The notes under the pieces: model-generated
What the model was told of the DNA's origin: nothing
The model's database searches: none
The model's input: only the letters and a program-made list of their open reading frames with translations
Program-made: the position numbers and the translations under genes
Shown: positions 19,636 through 28,404 of the stretch, in pieces
Position numbering within the stretch: the first letter of the stretch is position 1
Layout: each line of letters starts with the position of its first letter
DNA from: Thermoanaerobacter ethanolicus JW 200
GTDB lineage: Bacteria; Bacillota; Thermoanaerobacteria; Thermoanaerobacterales; Thermoanaerobacteraceae
Direction of reading: 5' to 3'
Assembly (NCBI RefSeq): GCF_003722315.1
Contig: NZ_CP033580.1
Coordinates: 1,239,001 to 1,303,000 of the forward strand
Length of the DNA: 64,000 nucleotides

Positions 19636-20535
19636 TTACATTGTAAGGCTCTTCAACCTCTTAATTCTCTCTTCAATCGGTGGATGAGTTGCAAATAACT
19701 TTTCCGCTCTTCCAAAAGGATTTGATATAAACAAATGAGCTGTTGCGTCAGAGGTAACTCTCATAGGTCTAGTATAACTACCTATTTTTTCAAGAGCTGA
19801 TGCAAGACCATAGGGATCTCTTACAATATATGCACCAGTTGCATCTGCCAAATATTCTCTTTGTCTTGAAATTGCAGACCTTATAATTAATACAATAAGA
19901 GGAGCAATAATAGAAAAAATAAGCCCAATAATGAGGAGAATTATAGCTCCATTGTCATTTTTATCTCTTCTTCTGCTTTCTCCCATTCCCCACCACATAC
20001 TTCTTAGCATTACATCCCTGAGTAAAATTATAAGTCCTGCAACAACTGCAACAACCGTCATCAAAAGTATATCTCTATTTCTGATGTGAGATATTTCATG
20101 AGCTATTACTCCTTGGAGCTCTTCTCTATTCATCATTTGAAGTAGACCGGTTGTGACACAAACAGAAGCATGCTTTGGGTCTTTGCCCGTAGCAAAAGCA
20201 TTAGGTTGGGATTCTTCCATTATATAAACATTGGGCTTTGGTATACCTGCTGCGAGAGCGACTTCTTCCACAATATTATGAAGAACATAATACTCCTCTG
20301 GATTTGCCGGAATGGCTCCCACCGACGCGAGAGCTATTTTATCTGACTGCTCATACGCTATCCAATTATACAGCACAATAAAAATTGCTAAAAGAACTAT
20401 TCCTGTAAGTCCCCAGTTGAAATACCATACAAAAAAATAACCTATAGCAAAAAGTATAAGAGAAAATGTAACTATAAATAGATAAGTTTTCCTTACATTT
20501 TCTGCTTGAAGTTCATATAGAGTTTTTCTAGACAT
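19636..20535 (-). CDS. htpX: Membrane zinc metalloprotease HtpX
   Basis: About 299 residues. Two N-terminal membrane segments (about 20-65) precede the M48 zinc motif HEISH in [15 protein letters not shown], followed by two more membrane segments and the third ligand region [11 protein letters not shown]. HtpX degrades misfolded membrane proteins from the cytoplasmic face. I chose the ATG at 20535 because GAGGGTG precedes it and because it lies 21 bases after the lemA stop; the longer frame from 20559 overlaps lemA. lemA-htpX is a common operon. Confidence 0.93.
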   Translation of the reverse strand: MSRKTLYELQAENVRKTYLFIVTFSLILFAIGYFFVWYFNWGLTGIVLLAIFIVLYNWIAYEQSDKIALASVGAIPANPEEYYVLHNIVEEVALAAGIPKPNVYIMEESQPNAFATGKDPKHASVCVTTGLLQMMNREELQGVIAHEISHIRNRDILLMTVVAVVAGLIILLRDVMLRSMWWGMGESRRRDKNDNGAIILLIIGLIFSIIAPLIVLIIRSAISRQREYLADATGAYIVRDPYGLASALEKIGSYTRPMRVTSDATAHLFISNPFGRAEKLFATHPPIEERIKRLKSLTM

Positions 20536-20555
20536 TACACTCACACCCTCGTTAA

Positions 20556-21101
20556 TCAAAACTGAACATTAATAGGTCCTCTTTCACCTTCATCAACAGG
20601 ATAATATTCCTTGGGTGTTAATCTCATCATATTTGCAACAATAGAAGCAGGGATTCTCTGTTGTGCTGCATTGTACTGCATGACTATATCATTATAAAAC
20701 TGTCTTGCAAAAGCAATTTTATTTTCTGTATTAGTTAATTCTTCTTGGAGTTTTAAAAAATTCTCATTTGCCTTTAATTCTGGATAATTTTCTGCAACAG
20801 CAAAAATTGTCTTAAGAGCTTGTGTAATCTGATTATTAGTATCTCCTACTTCTTTTACTGATTGAGCTCCCATTGCCTTAGCCCTTAATTCTCCTAAATT
20901 TTCAAAAATCTCTTTTTCATGAGCAGCATATCCTTTTACTGTATTCACAAGGTTAGGTATAAGGTCATATCTTCTCTTTAACTGTACATCTATTTGCGCC
21001 CAAGCATTTTCTACTCTGTTTTTCAAATTAATAAAACTATTGTAAGTCACAATAAACCACAAAACTATAACTGCTACGATACCTAAAATTATCCATATCA
21101 T
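20556..21101 (-). CDS. lemA: LemA family membrane protein
   Basis: 181 residues: one N-terminal transmembrane helix ([19 protein letters not shown]) with little outside it, then a helical cytoplasmic or external domain typical of LemA ([34 protein letters not shown], ending [20 protein letters not shown]). The exact biochemical role is unknown; the constant linkage to HtpX suggests membrane quality control. A GGAGGAAATC site precedes the ATG. The TATAAT-like sequences in 21232-21250 on the minus strand may form the promoter. Confidence 0.92.
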   Translation of the reverse strand: MIWIILGIVAVIVLWFIVTYNSFINLKNRVENAWAQIDVQLKRRYDLIPNLVNTVKGYAAHEKEIFENLGELRAKAMGAQSVKEVGDTNNQITQALKTIFAVAENYPELKANENFLKLQEELTNTENKIAFARQFYNDIVMQYNAAQQRIPASIVANMMRLTPKEYYPVDEGERGPINVQF

Positions 21102-21159
21102 TTGATTTCCTCCTTCATATTCATTGTAAATTTCTGGCCTACCATATTTGCTCCTTTAA

Positions 21160-21343
21160 TTTTCTTACACTAAGTTTGACATTTTGATAGCTTTTATATT
21201 CTGTGTTTTCTTAAATCTTTCTTAGTTTCATTATATTATATATCTATTATACATGCAACAGAATATAACTTTGGTATCAGGTGCTTATGGGGTTAGATTA
21301 TTTTTGTCAGGTATGTCGAAATTTTCTTAATATTTGTGTTGGA
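21160..21343. repeat. Intergenic direct repeat, copy 2
   Basis: Partner of 18236-18430. Here the repeat continues into a complete TGTCGA-box promoter for the gene at 21403, and on the other side it lies upstream of lemA. The shared pieces suggest duplication of a regulatory segment rather than a coding one. Confidence 0.75.
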
Positions 21344-21367
21344 TTTTGCGTTATAAAATGATAAAAT
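21304..21367 (+). promoter_or_regulatory. TGTCGA-box promoter module 4
   Basis: TTGTCAGG (degenerate distal box) and ATGTCGAAA (21313-21321), -35 TTGGAT (21339-21344), 17-base spacer, -10 TAAAAT (21362-21367). It precedes the phosphodiesterase gene by about 35 bases. Confidence 0.65.
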
Positions 21368-21402
21368 TAAAATTAAGGTGTAGAAAGGTAGGGTGATATT
21401 AT

Positions 21403-21957
21403 ATGAAAATTGGTGTTATAAGTGATACTCATGGAGATTATAAATCATGGGAAAAGGCGTGGGATTTTTTAAAGGATTCGGATATTATTTTACATGCAGG
21501 GGATGTTTTATATCATGGACCCCGTAATCAAATTCCTGAAGGATATGACCCGAAAAAACTTGCTGATGCTGTAAATGCCTCTCCCGTTCCAATTTTGATT
21601 GCAGAAGGGAATTGTGATGCTTATGTTGACCAAATGATGCTTGATGTACCTATACAAACACCGTATGTCTTTGCTTTCATTGAGGGGAAAAGATTTATGA
21701 TTCAACATGGCCATAATATTTCTGATGAAGATATACATAAGTTGGTTAAGAAGTATAAATTAGATTATTTTATAATTGGGCACACGCATATTCCTTTAAT
21801 AAAAAAGATTGAAAATTGTGTGGTGATTAATCCTGGTTCTACATCTCTCAGCAAACGGGAAGATAAGATTAATTCGGTAGGATTTATTGAAGTTGAAAGT
21901 GGAAGTGTTCATATAATTGATTTGGAAAGCAGAAAAGATATTTTGTTTTTGGAATGA
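21403..21957 (+). CDS. YfcE/MJ0936-family phosphodiesterase
   Basis: 184-residue calcineurin-like metallophosphoesterase. The metal-binding motifs are complete: ISDTHGD (7-13), LHAGDVLYHG (30-39), AEGNCD (68-73), IQHGH and IIGHTHIP. These enzymes hydrolyse phosphodiester substrates in vitro; the natural substrate is not known. AGGGTGATATT precedes the ATG. It is monocistronic behind promoter module 4. Confidence 0.92.
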   Translation: MKIGVISDTHGDYKSWEKAWDFLKDSDIILHAGDVLYHGPRNQIPEGYDPKKLADAVNASPVPILIAEGNCDAYVDQMMLDVPIQTPYVFAFIEGKRFMIQHGHNISDEDIHKLVKKYKLDYFIIGHTHIPLIKKIENCVVINPGSTSLSKREDKINSVGFIEVESGSVHIIDLESRKDILFLE

Positions 21958-22150
21958 TATGTAAGTGATATAATGATTTCAATGTAATTACATTTATTAC
22001 CTTATAATTAATCGGAAGTTTGAGAATGACGTAATACGAAAAAAATTGATTATATTGTAACCAGAGATAAGATAGGATTTAGTGATAAAACGGTTAGAAA
22101 AATTTTTGCTGTATGTTATAATAAAAACAAAAAGTTAAGAGGTGCTTTAA

Positions 22151-23068
22151 ATGAGGTATATCAATATTGGTAATGGGGAGATAAAGGCCTCGGCAATTGC
22201 GTTGGGTTGTATGAGGATTGCTGATAAGCCTGTAAAAGAAGTGGCGGAACTTATAAATACGGCTCTGGAGGAAGGCATAAATTTTTTTGACCATGCTGAT
22301 ATATATGGCGGTGGAAAATCTGAAGAGGTATTTGCTGAGGCAATAAGCAAGAAGGCTGATATCAGAGAAAAGATAATTATTCAAACTAAATGTGGCATAA
22401 GACATGGATATTATGATTTTTCAAAGGAGCATATTTTGAAATCTGTCGATGGAAGCTTAAAAAGACTCAAAACTGACTACATAGATGTTCTGTTATTACA
22501 CCGTCCTGATACTTTGATGGAACCAGAAGAGGTTGCAGAGGCTTTTTCAATACTTCACAGCAGTGGCAAGGTTAGAAACTTCGGCGTAAGTAATTTTAAT
22601 CCGATGCAGATAGAACTGCTTAGTAATTATTTAAACCAAAAGCTTATCATAAACCAATTGCAGTTTAGTATTATGCATACAGGTATGATAGATTCTGGTT
22701 TTAATGTGAATATGAAAGTAGATCAGTCTATAGATAGAGATGGCAGTGTTTTGGAGTATTGCAGGTTAAAGAATATTACGATACAAGCATGGTCGCCCTT
22801 CCAATATGGATTTTTTGAAGGCACTTTTTTAGGTAACGAAAAATTTAAAGAACTTAATGACAAAATTGACGAAATTGCTGCTAAAAAGGGTGTGCCGAGT
22901 ATTGCTATACCTATTGCATGGATTTTAAGACATCCAGCAAAGATACAAGCTATTGTTGGTACGACAAATTCTGCTCGATTGAAAGATATATGCAAAGCAT
23001 CAGAGATTGAACTTACAAGAGAAGAATGGTATGAGTTATATAGAGCTGCAGGGAACAAATTACCATAA
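22151..23068 (+). CDS. Aldo/keto reductase (YdhF-like)
   Basis: 305-residue NADPH-dependent oxidoreductase with a TIM-barrel fold. The catalytic tetrad can be seen in FFDHADIYGGGKSE (Asp and Tyr), IIQTKCGI (Lys) and DVLLLHRPD (His); the cofactor segment is near the C-terminus (VGTTNSARL). It would reduce carbonyl compounds in the cytoplasm. GAGGTGC precedes the ATG, and TATAAT at about 22115 is a plausible -10. An intrinsic terminator follows. Confidence 0.92.
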   Translation: MRYINIGNGEIKASAIALGCMRIADKPVKEVAELINTALEEGINFFDHADIYGGGKSEEVFAEAISKKADIREKIIIQTKCGIRHGYYDFSKEHILKSVDGSLKRLKTDYIDVLLLHRPDTLMEPEEVAEAFSILHSSGKVRNFGVSNFNPMQIELLSNYLNQKLIINQLQFSIMHTGMIDSGFNVNMKVDQSIDRDGSVLEYCRLKNITIQAWSPFQYGFFEGTFLGNEKFKELNDKIDEIAAKKGVPSIAIPIAWILRHPAKIQAIVGTTNSARLKDICKASEIELTREEWYELYRAAGNKLP

Positions 23069-23110
23069 AGGCAAGTATTATTTTTGTGATAAAGAAAATA
23101 AAGTTTACAA

Positions 23111-23141
23111 AAAGGTACTAAGCGAATTAGTACCTTTTTTT
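23111..23141 (+). terminator. Intrinsic terminator after the aldo/keto reductase
   Basis: AAAGGTACTAA (23111-23121) and TTAGTACCTTT (23127-23137), loop GCGAA, followed by TTTT. Confidence 0.88.
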
Positions 23142-23341
23142 ATAATGAATTTGGTTAGAGTGTTTTAGAGGATTTTTTGCTTCTCTTCGTGTATCCTAGA
23201 TTATTGTGAATACTTAAAAGTGAAGTAAAGTGTGATATAATGAAATTAAGAAGGAAATGGCAGGACAATTGAGAAAGATTGTAATATAGATGATAATATG
23301 TTACTATTCGTTAATTGTAGGGGAATAATGAGAAGAAGGGA

Positions 23342-24793
23342 GTGACTCCCTATGGGGTAGAAGTTATACAGGGGTATACAGTTCTAAAAGATGGGATTAA
23401 TCGATGGCGAATTCCTAAGTTTGGGAAAATGAAAGTGGATGCTGTTATTTATGTGAATGATGCGTTAAAAGAATTTTTGCATGAAGACCAGTCTTTAAGG
23501 CAGCTTGTCAATGCTGCTAGTCTTCCCGGAGTTGAGGAACCTGTTATAGGTATGCCAGATATTCACGAGGGCTTTGGGCTTCCCATAGGAGGAGTTATGG
23601 CAATAGAGGAAAAAGGGGTCATTTCAGCTGGAGCGGTAGGGTATGATATTAATTGTGGTGTAAGGCTTTTAAGAACTAACCTTGAAGCAACGTATTTTAA
23701 TAAAGAGCTTTTAAGTAAACTTATAGAACGGATTGAGTATTATGTTCCAACAGGCATAGGGAAAAAGGGAAAACACAAGGGTATTACACGGGTAATTTTT
23801 GATGATGTAGTGCACAGTGGGGTAGAAGCCGTGATTAAAGCGGGTTTTGGCAAAAAATCTGATTTGGAGTATATTGAAGAGGGAGGAAAGCTTGAAGGAG
23901 CTGATCTTTCTGCGGTATCAAAGGAAGCACAGGAAAGAGGCGAAGAACAACTTGGCACTTTAGGAGGAGGCAATCATTTCATAGAGATTCAGCGAGTTGA
24001 TTCTATTTTGGATGAAAAATTGGCAAGACAATTTGGGCTTTTTAAAGGGCAAATTGTCATTATGATTCACACGGGAAGCAGAGGGTTTGGGCACCAGATT
24101 GCTACAGATTATACAAAGATTTTATGGGTAGCGGCAAAGAAATATGGAATTGAGGTACCTGAAAAAGGGCTTGCAGCGGCTCCTATTGATTCAAAAGAGG
24201 GCAAAGCGTATTATAAAGCGATGGCAGCTGCAGTGAACTTTGCTTTTTCAAACAGGCAGATAATCATGTTTGATGTGATAAGGGCTTTTGAGGATGTTTT
24301 GAAAAAGTCTGAGGAGTCTATGGGGTTCCAACTTGTGTATGACGTTGCTCACAATATTGCTAAGTGGGAAGTACATGGCGGTAAGAAACTTCTTGTTCAC
24401 AGAAAAGGAGCCACAAGGGCTTTACCATCAGGGCATCCTCAAAATCCTTCTTTTTACAAAGAATCAGGACATCCTGCTCTTATTCCCGGCAGTATGGGTA
24501 CAGGTTCTTATGTGGTGGTTGGCACAGAAAAAGCGGCAGAGACCTTTTATTCTGTGAATCACGGAGCAGGACGAAGGCTTTCACGAAATAAGGCTAAAAA
24601 AATCAGTAAAGAGGAATTTGAAAAGGCTATGGGGGATGTAATATACAATGTTCGGTCTTATAAAGATATCGCTGATGAGTCGCCACTTGCTTACAAAGAC
24701 GTAGAAGAGGTTGTGTCTGTTCTTGAGAAAAGAGAAATTACTATACCTGCTGCTCGATTTGTGCCTCTTGCAGTTGTAAAAGGCGCAGATTAA
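23342..24793 (+). CDS. rtcB: RtcB family RNA ligase
   Basis: About 483 residues. RtcB joins 2',3'-cyclic phosphate or 3'-phosphate RNA ends to 5'-OH ends using GTP and Mn2+. Metal and guanylate residues are present in GYDINCGVRLL (Cys), GGGNHFIEIQ, IMIHTGSRGFGHQ, VAHNIAKWE and NHGAGRRLSR (the guanylated His). The GTG at 23342 follows AGAAGAAGGGA. In bacteria it serves RNA repair. It is followed 22 bases later by an Nramp transporter and may be cotranscribed with it. Confidence 0.95.
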   Translation: MTPYGVEVIQGYTVLKDGINRWRIPKFGKMKVDAVIYVNDALKEFLHEDQSLRQLVNAASLPGVEEPVIGMPDIHEGFGLPIGGVMAIEEKGVISAGAVGYDINCGVRLLRTNLEATYFNKELLSKLIERIEYYVPTGIGKKGKHKGITRVIFDDVVHSGVEAVIKAGFGKKSDLEYIEEGGKLEGADLSAVSKEAQERGEEQLGTLGGGNHFIEIQRVDSILDEKLARQFGLFKGQIVIMIHTGSRGFGHQIATDYTKILWVAAKKYGIEVPEKGLAAAPIDSKEGKAYYKAMAAAVNFAFSNRQIIMFDVIRAFEDVLKKSEESMGFQLVYDVAHNIAKWEVHGGKKLLVHRKGATRALPSGHPQNPSFYKESGHPALIPGSMGTGSYVVVGTEKAAETFYSVNHGAGRRLSRNKAKKISKEEFEKAMGDVIYNVRSYKDIADESPLAYKDVEEVVSVLEKREITIPAARFVPLAVVKGAD

Positions 24794-24815
24794 AATTTTA
24801 AAATGAGGTGAACAA

Positions 24816-26078
24816 ATGATTACAAAAGTCAAAAATTTATTTAAAGGCAAACATCGCCCTAAACTTATGGCTTTAGATTTTATCAAATACATAGGTCCTG
24901 GGTTACTGGTTACTGTTGGCTTTATTGACCCGGGAAATTGGGCTTCTAATGTTGATGCAGGGTCGTCTTACGGTTATAAGCTTTTATGGATGGTGACTTT
25001 ATCTACTATCATGCTCATTATACTTCAACATAATGCTGCACATCTGGGTATAGTTACAGGTTATTGCATGTCTGAAGCTGCAACTAAGTTTTTAAAGCCT
25101 TTTACTTCGAGGTTAGTTCTTATTTCAGCTGTCTTTGCGGCGATTTTGACGGCGATGGCAGAAATTTTAGGTGCCGCGATAGCTCTTCAAATGCTTTTTA
25201 GGATACCTATAAAGATAGGGAGTTTGATTACTCTTGTTTTTGTTTCATGGATGCTTTATACAAATTCCTATAAAAAGTTGGAAAAATGGATTATAGGTTT
25301 TGTATCTCTTATTGGCATTTCTTTTATATTTGAGCTTTCGCTAGTTGATGTGAAATGGACAGAGGTAGCTTCAAGCTGGGTGAAACCAGAATTTCCAGCA
25401 GGTTCTATGCCTATAATTATGAGTGTGCTTGGTGCTGTTGTTATGCCCCACAATTTGTTTTTGCACTCGGAGATAATACAAAGCAGGCAGTGGAATTTAG
25501 AAGATGAGAAAGTCATAGTGAAACAGCTTAATTATGAGTATTTTGATACTATCTTTTCTATGATAATAGGTTGGGGAATAAACAGTGCTATGATTATTGT
25601 TGCAGCATCGGCTTTTTTTACCAATAATGTAACTGTAACGGAGCTTAATCAGGCACAGCAGATGTTAAAACCTCTTTTGGGAAATGCATCAGCAGTGGTT
25701 TTTGCTTTGGCTCTTCTTTTTGCAGGAATTTCTTCATCTATAACAGCAGGTATGGCAGGTGGAAGTATTTTTGCGGGGATATATGGAGAACCTTATGATA
25801 TACACGATGCACATACAAAAGTTGGCGTAGGAATTACATATATTTTTGCAGTGCTAATAATATTCTTTGTAAAAAGCCCCTTTCAAGGACTGGTTTATTC
25901 GCAGATGTTTTTAAGTGTACAGCTTCCAATTACAATTTTTTTGCTCATTTATTTGACTTCTTCAAAGAAGATCATGGGTAAGTTTGCAAATACATTGCTT
26001 TATAAAGTATTGTTGTGGACTATAGGAATTATAGTGACGGTTTTAAATGTGATGCTTCTTATGAGCTTTGTTGGGTGA
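24816..26078 (+). CDS. Nramp-family divalent metal transporter
   Basis: 420 residues with about 11 transmembrane helices. The family marks are DPGN in helix 1 (VGFIDPGNWASN) and MPHNLFLHSE in helix 6, both lining the Mn2+/Fe2+ site. It would import divalent metal with protons. AATGAGGTGAAC precedes the ATG. The metal link to the Mn-dependent RtcB upstream is suggestive only. Confidence 0.93.
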   Translation: MITKVKNLFKGKHRPKLMALDFIKYIGPGLLVTVGFIDPGNWASNVDAGSSYGYKLLWMVTLSTIMLIILQHNAAHLGIVTGYCMSEAATKFLKPFTSRLVLISAVFAAILTAMAEILGAAIALQMLFRIPIKIGSLITLVFVSWMLYTNSYKKLEKWIIGFVSLIGISFIFELSLVDVKWTEVASSWVKPEFPAGSMPIIMSVLGAVVMPHNLFLHSEIIQSRQWNLEDEKVIVKQLNYEYFDTIFSMIIGWGINSAMIIVAASAFFTNNVTVTELNQAQQMLKPLLGNASAVVFALALLFAGISSSITAGMAGGSIFAGIYGEPYDIHDAHTKVGVGITYIFAVLIIFFVKSPFQGLVYSQMFLSVQLPITIFLLIYLTSSKKIMGKFANTLLYKVLLWTIGIIVTVLNVMLLMSFVG

Positions 26079-26175
26079 TTGATACTTTTTTAATTAAATG
26101 TTAAAATTAAAATGTAAAGATATAAATATTTTGTTTAAGAAAGTTTAATTGAAGTGAAAGCTGAGGTGAGTGATA

Positions 26176-26391
26176 ATGAAATCAAATTTGAATGAAATAC
26201 TCAATCTGATAGATAATTTATCATTTGCAGAGAAAAAAATCATTTATAAAAAAATGCAAAACGAGATAAACAGCAAATTGCTTGATATATTAGAAAAAAC
26301 TAATGAAAGAGCCGAAAAATACCCCATATCATTAGAAGAAATAACTGAAGAAGTAGAGTATATTAGAGGGAAAAGATATGAAAAAAATTAA
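26176..26391 (+). CDS. Putative antitoxin of a PIN module
   Basis: A 71-residue helical, charged protein (NEILNLIDNLSFAEKKIIYKKM...). I do not recognise a named domain. It overlaps the following PIN toxin gene by 14 bases, the usual arrangement of an antitoxin. The ATG at 26176 has GAGGTGA upstream. It presumably binds and neutralises the PIN nuclease and represses the operon. Confidence 0.65.
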   Translation: MKSNLNEILNLIDNLSFAEKKIIYKKMQNEINSKLLDILEKTNERAEKYPISLEEITEEVEYIRGKRYEKN

Positions 26392-26797
26392 AGTAGTTAT
26401 TGATACAAATATTTTTATTAGTGCTTTTCTAGGAAGTAAAAATGCAAAATTTTTAATGAAAGAAATTTTTAACGACGAATATATACTCATAATGTCAGCT
26501 GAACAATTGCTAGAAATAAAAGAAGTATTGAATCGACCTAAGTTTAAAAAGTATGTTTCTAAGTCAGAAATTGATGCACTTATTGAATTGCTTTCTTTGA
26601 AAATAGTTGAGCCTGTTATATATCAAAAAATCACAGATTGTAGAGATGAAAAAGACAATATGATTCTTGAAGAAGCTGTATATGGAAATGCGGACTATAT
26701 AATAACTGGTGATGATGATTTGCTTGTATTAAATCCTTATAGATGGATAAAGATTGTTGAGCTAAGAAGTTTCTTAAAAGAAATGTATGATTTGTAA
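26378..26797 (+). CDS. PIN-domain toxin
   Basis: 139 residues of the COG1569-type PIN family. The acidic residues of the RNase site are VVIDTNIFISAF (Asp 8), LEIKEVL (Glu), DCRDEKDNMILE (Asp) and YIITGDDDLL (Asp). It would cleave RNA when free of antitoxin. It is translationally coupled to the upstream gene. Confidence 0.88.
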   Translation: MKKIKVVIDTNIFISAFLGSKNAKFLMKEIFNDEYILIMSAEQLLEIKEVLNRPKFKKYVSKSEIDALIELLSLKIVEPVIYQKITDCRDEKDNMILEEAVYGNADYIITGDDDLLVLNPYRWIKIVELRSFLKEMYDL

Positions 26798-26984
26798 AGT
26801 AGAGATATTTATTTAAGAAAATAAGAAAATGATGATAAATTATGAGAGGGGACCGGTGAGATACCCTTGATTTTTTTATTAAAAAATTGAGGTATACTAG
26901 TGCTTTGCAAAGTTTTGTTGGATGATTGATATAAATGCTATAAAATGGTAGAATATATGTAAAGAATTTTGTGTGGTGAGGAAG

Positions 26985-27362
26985 ATGAGTATCACTGATG
27001 AAGAGAAAAAGAAAATACGTGAAAATTGGCGGTTAAAGAGTAAAAAAGAGAAAGAAATGCTAGAAATACGAAAAAAGGATGCATTAGATAAAGCGTATAA
27101 GATTGCTAAATTTTTGAAAGAAAAATATAATGTGAGTAAAGTTGTCTTGTATGGATCACTGGCAAGGGGATTTGATTTTTGGGAATTTTCAGATATTGAT
27201 ATTTTTGTAGATGATTGGGATGATGATAAGTTTAACTACTGGACAATGTTTGTTGAGATAGAGAATATTGCAAGGCCTTATAAAGTGAGTATAGTTACAC
27301 AACGGGATGCTACGGAGGCTTTGTTAAAGGAAATAGAGAAAGAGGGGAGGGAAATAGGGTAG
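26985..27362 (+). CDS. MNT-type nucleotidyltransferase, orphan
   Basis: 125 residues with the nucleotidyltransferase motif VVLYGSLARGFDFWEFSDIDIFV, giving GSx(n)DxD. An N-terminal helix (KKKIRENWRLKSKKEKEM) precedes it. No HEPN partner gene follows, unlike the pair at 36.5 kb. The ATG at 26985 is favoured by GGTGAGG. It may be half of a former MNT-HEPN antitoxin module. Confidence 0.8.
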   Translation: MSITDEEKKKIRENWRLKSKKEKEMLEIRKKDALDKAYKIAKFLKEKYNVSKVVLYGSLARGFDFWEFSDIDIFVDDWDDDKFNYWTMFVEIENIARPYKVSIVTQRDATEALLKEIEKEGREIG

Positions 27363-27425
27363 TGGATGTGGGTAAGGTAAATAATACTAATTGTGTTAAA
27401 ATAAGAATTTTGGTGGGGTGATAGT

Positions 27426-27632
27426 ATGAAAGTTAAGTTTACTGTGGTTATTCAAAAAGAAGAAAATTGGTATGTAGCAAAGTGTATTGAAAACAATGTT
27501 GCATCTCAGGGGAAAACTATAGAGGAGGCATTAGATAATCTAAAAGAAGCATTAGAGTTGTATTATGAAAATGGAGAGCTTGACCTGGAAGAGAAACCGC
27601 TATTTATAACAGCAGTGGAGGTAACAATATAA
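27426..27632 (+). CDS. hicB: HicB-like antitoxin
   Basis: 68 residues with the HicB partial RNase H fold: VKFTVVIQKEENWYVAKCIENNVASQGKTIEEALDNLKEAL. It lacks an added DNA-binding domain. TGGGGTGATAGT precedes the ATG. It shares the A of its stop with the start of hicA, and neutralises that toxin. Confidence 0.9.
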   Translation: MKVKFTVVIQKEENWYVAKCIENNVASQGKTIEEALDNLKEALELYYENGELDLEEKPLFITAVEVTI

Positions 27633-27853
27633 TGGGATCGAAATATCCAGTTCTGCCGCCAGACAAAATTTTGAGAGCACTAAAAGAATTTGGATTTGAG
27701 AAGGTTTCTCAAAAAGGTAGTCATATAAAGCTTAAGAACCCAGATGGTAAAGTAGTTATTGTACCGTTACATTATGAGATAGCTAAAGGAACGTTAAAGA
27801 GTATTCTCGAACAGGCAGGAATATCATTGAAGGAATTTAAAAAACATTTATAA
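27632..27853 (+). CDS. hicA: HicA mRNA interferase toxin
   Basis: 73 residues with a double-stranded-RNA-binding-like fold and the catalytic His in SQKGSHIKLKNPDG. Family lengths are 55-85 residues. Free HicA cleaves mRNA. Antitoxin-first order matches many clostridial hicBA pairs. Confidence 0.92.
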   Translation: MGSKYPVLPPDKILRALKEFGFEKVSQKGSHIKLKNPDGKVVIVPLHYEIAKGTLKSILEQAGISLKEFKKHL

Positions 27854-27882
27854 TGGTCTATTATTGGAAAGGAGTGAGATTT

Positions 27883-28233
27883 ATGCCAATTGCAAATTTA
27901 ATTACAAAAGAAAAGATTGCATCAGAAAAGAAAGAAATTTTAAAGAAAGAACTTGCCGATGTGATGTATGAAGTTGCAGGAAAAAGTGAAAATTGGCTTA
28001 TGGTGAGATTTACTGAAGAAGAGGATATATTTTTCCAAGGTCAACCTCTTGAAGAGGGTGGCATTGTTGAGATAAAGCTTGTTGGCAAACTTCAAAGGGG
28101 ACAAAAGGAAGAAATATCAAAAAGGATTTGTGATGTTTTAAATAAGGTTTTGGGCTATGGAAAAGACAGTATTTATATAGTTATCCAAGAAATAGAGGGA
28201 CAGAATTGGGGTTATAATGGGAGCACTTTTTAA
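27883..28233 (+). CDS. Tautomerase family protein
   Basis: 116 residues. The mature protein begins with Pro (MPIANLITKEKIASEKK), the catalytic base of tautomerases, and has the C-terminal YIVIQEIEGQNWGYNG typical of the 4-oxalocrotonate tautomerase superfamily. I chose the ATG at 27883 because GGAGTGAGA precedes it and it gives the N-terminal Pro; the frame is open from 27853. Substrate unknown. Confidence 0.85.
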   Translation: MPIANLITKEKIASEKKEILKKELADVMYEVAGKSENWLMVRFTEEEDIFFQGQPLEEGGIVEIKLVGKLQRGQKEEISKRICDVLNKVLGYGKDSIYIVIQEIEGQNWGYNGSTF

Positions 28234-28274
28234 AAATGGAATGCTTAAAAGTGAAAATGATGAGAAGATTTTTT

Positions 28275-28321
28275 AAATCCTTATTATTTCCATAAAATTT
28301 GGGAAGTGATAAGGATTTTTG
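28275..28321 (+). terminator. Intrinsic terminator before the Wadjet operon
   Basis: AAATCCTTAT (28275-28284) and ATAAGGATTT (28309-28318), with partly paired inner sequence, then TTGTTTC. It separates the tautomerase from jetA. Confidence 0.75.
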
Positions 28322-28404
28322 TTTCAAAAGGTCAAAAAATAAATTGAAATGAGGGAGTATTAAGTTTACAATATATATGAAATATAAATGCAAGGTGAAG
28401 TGTT

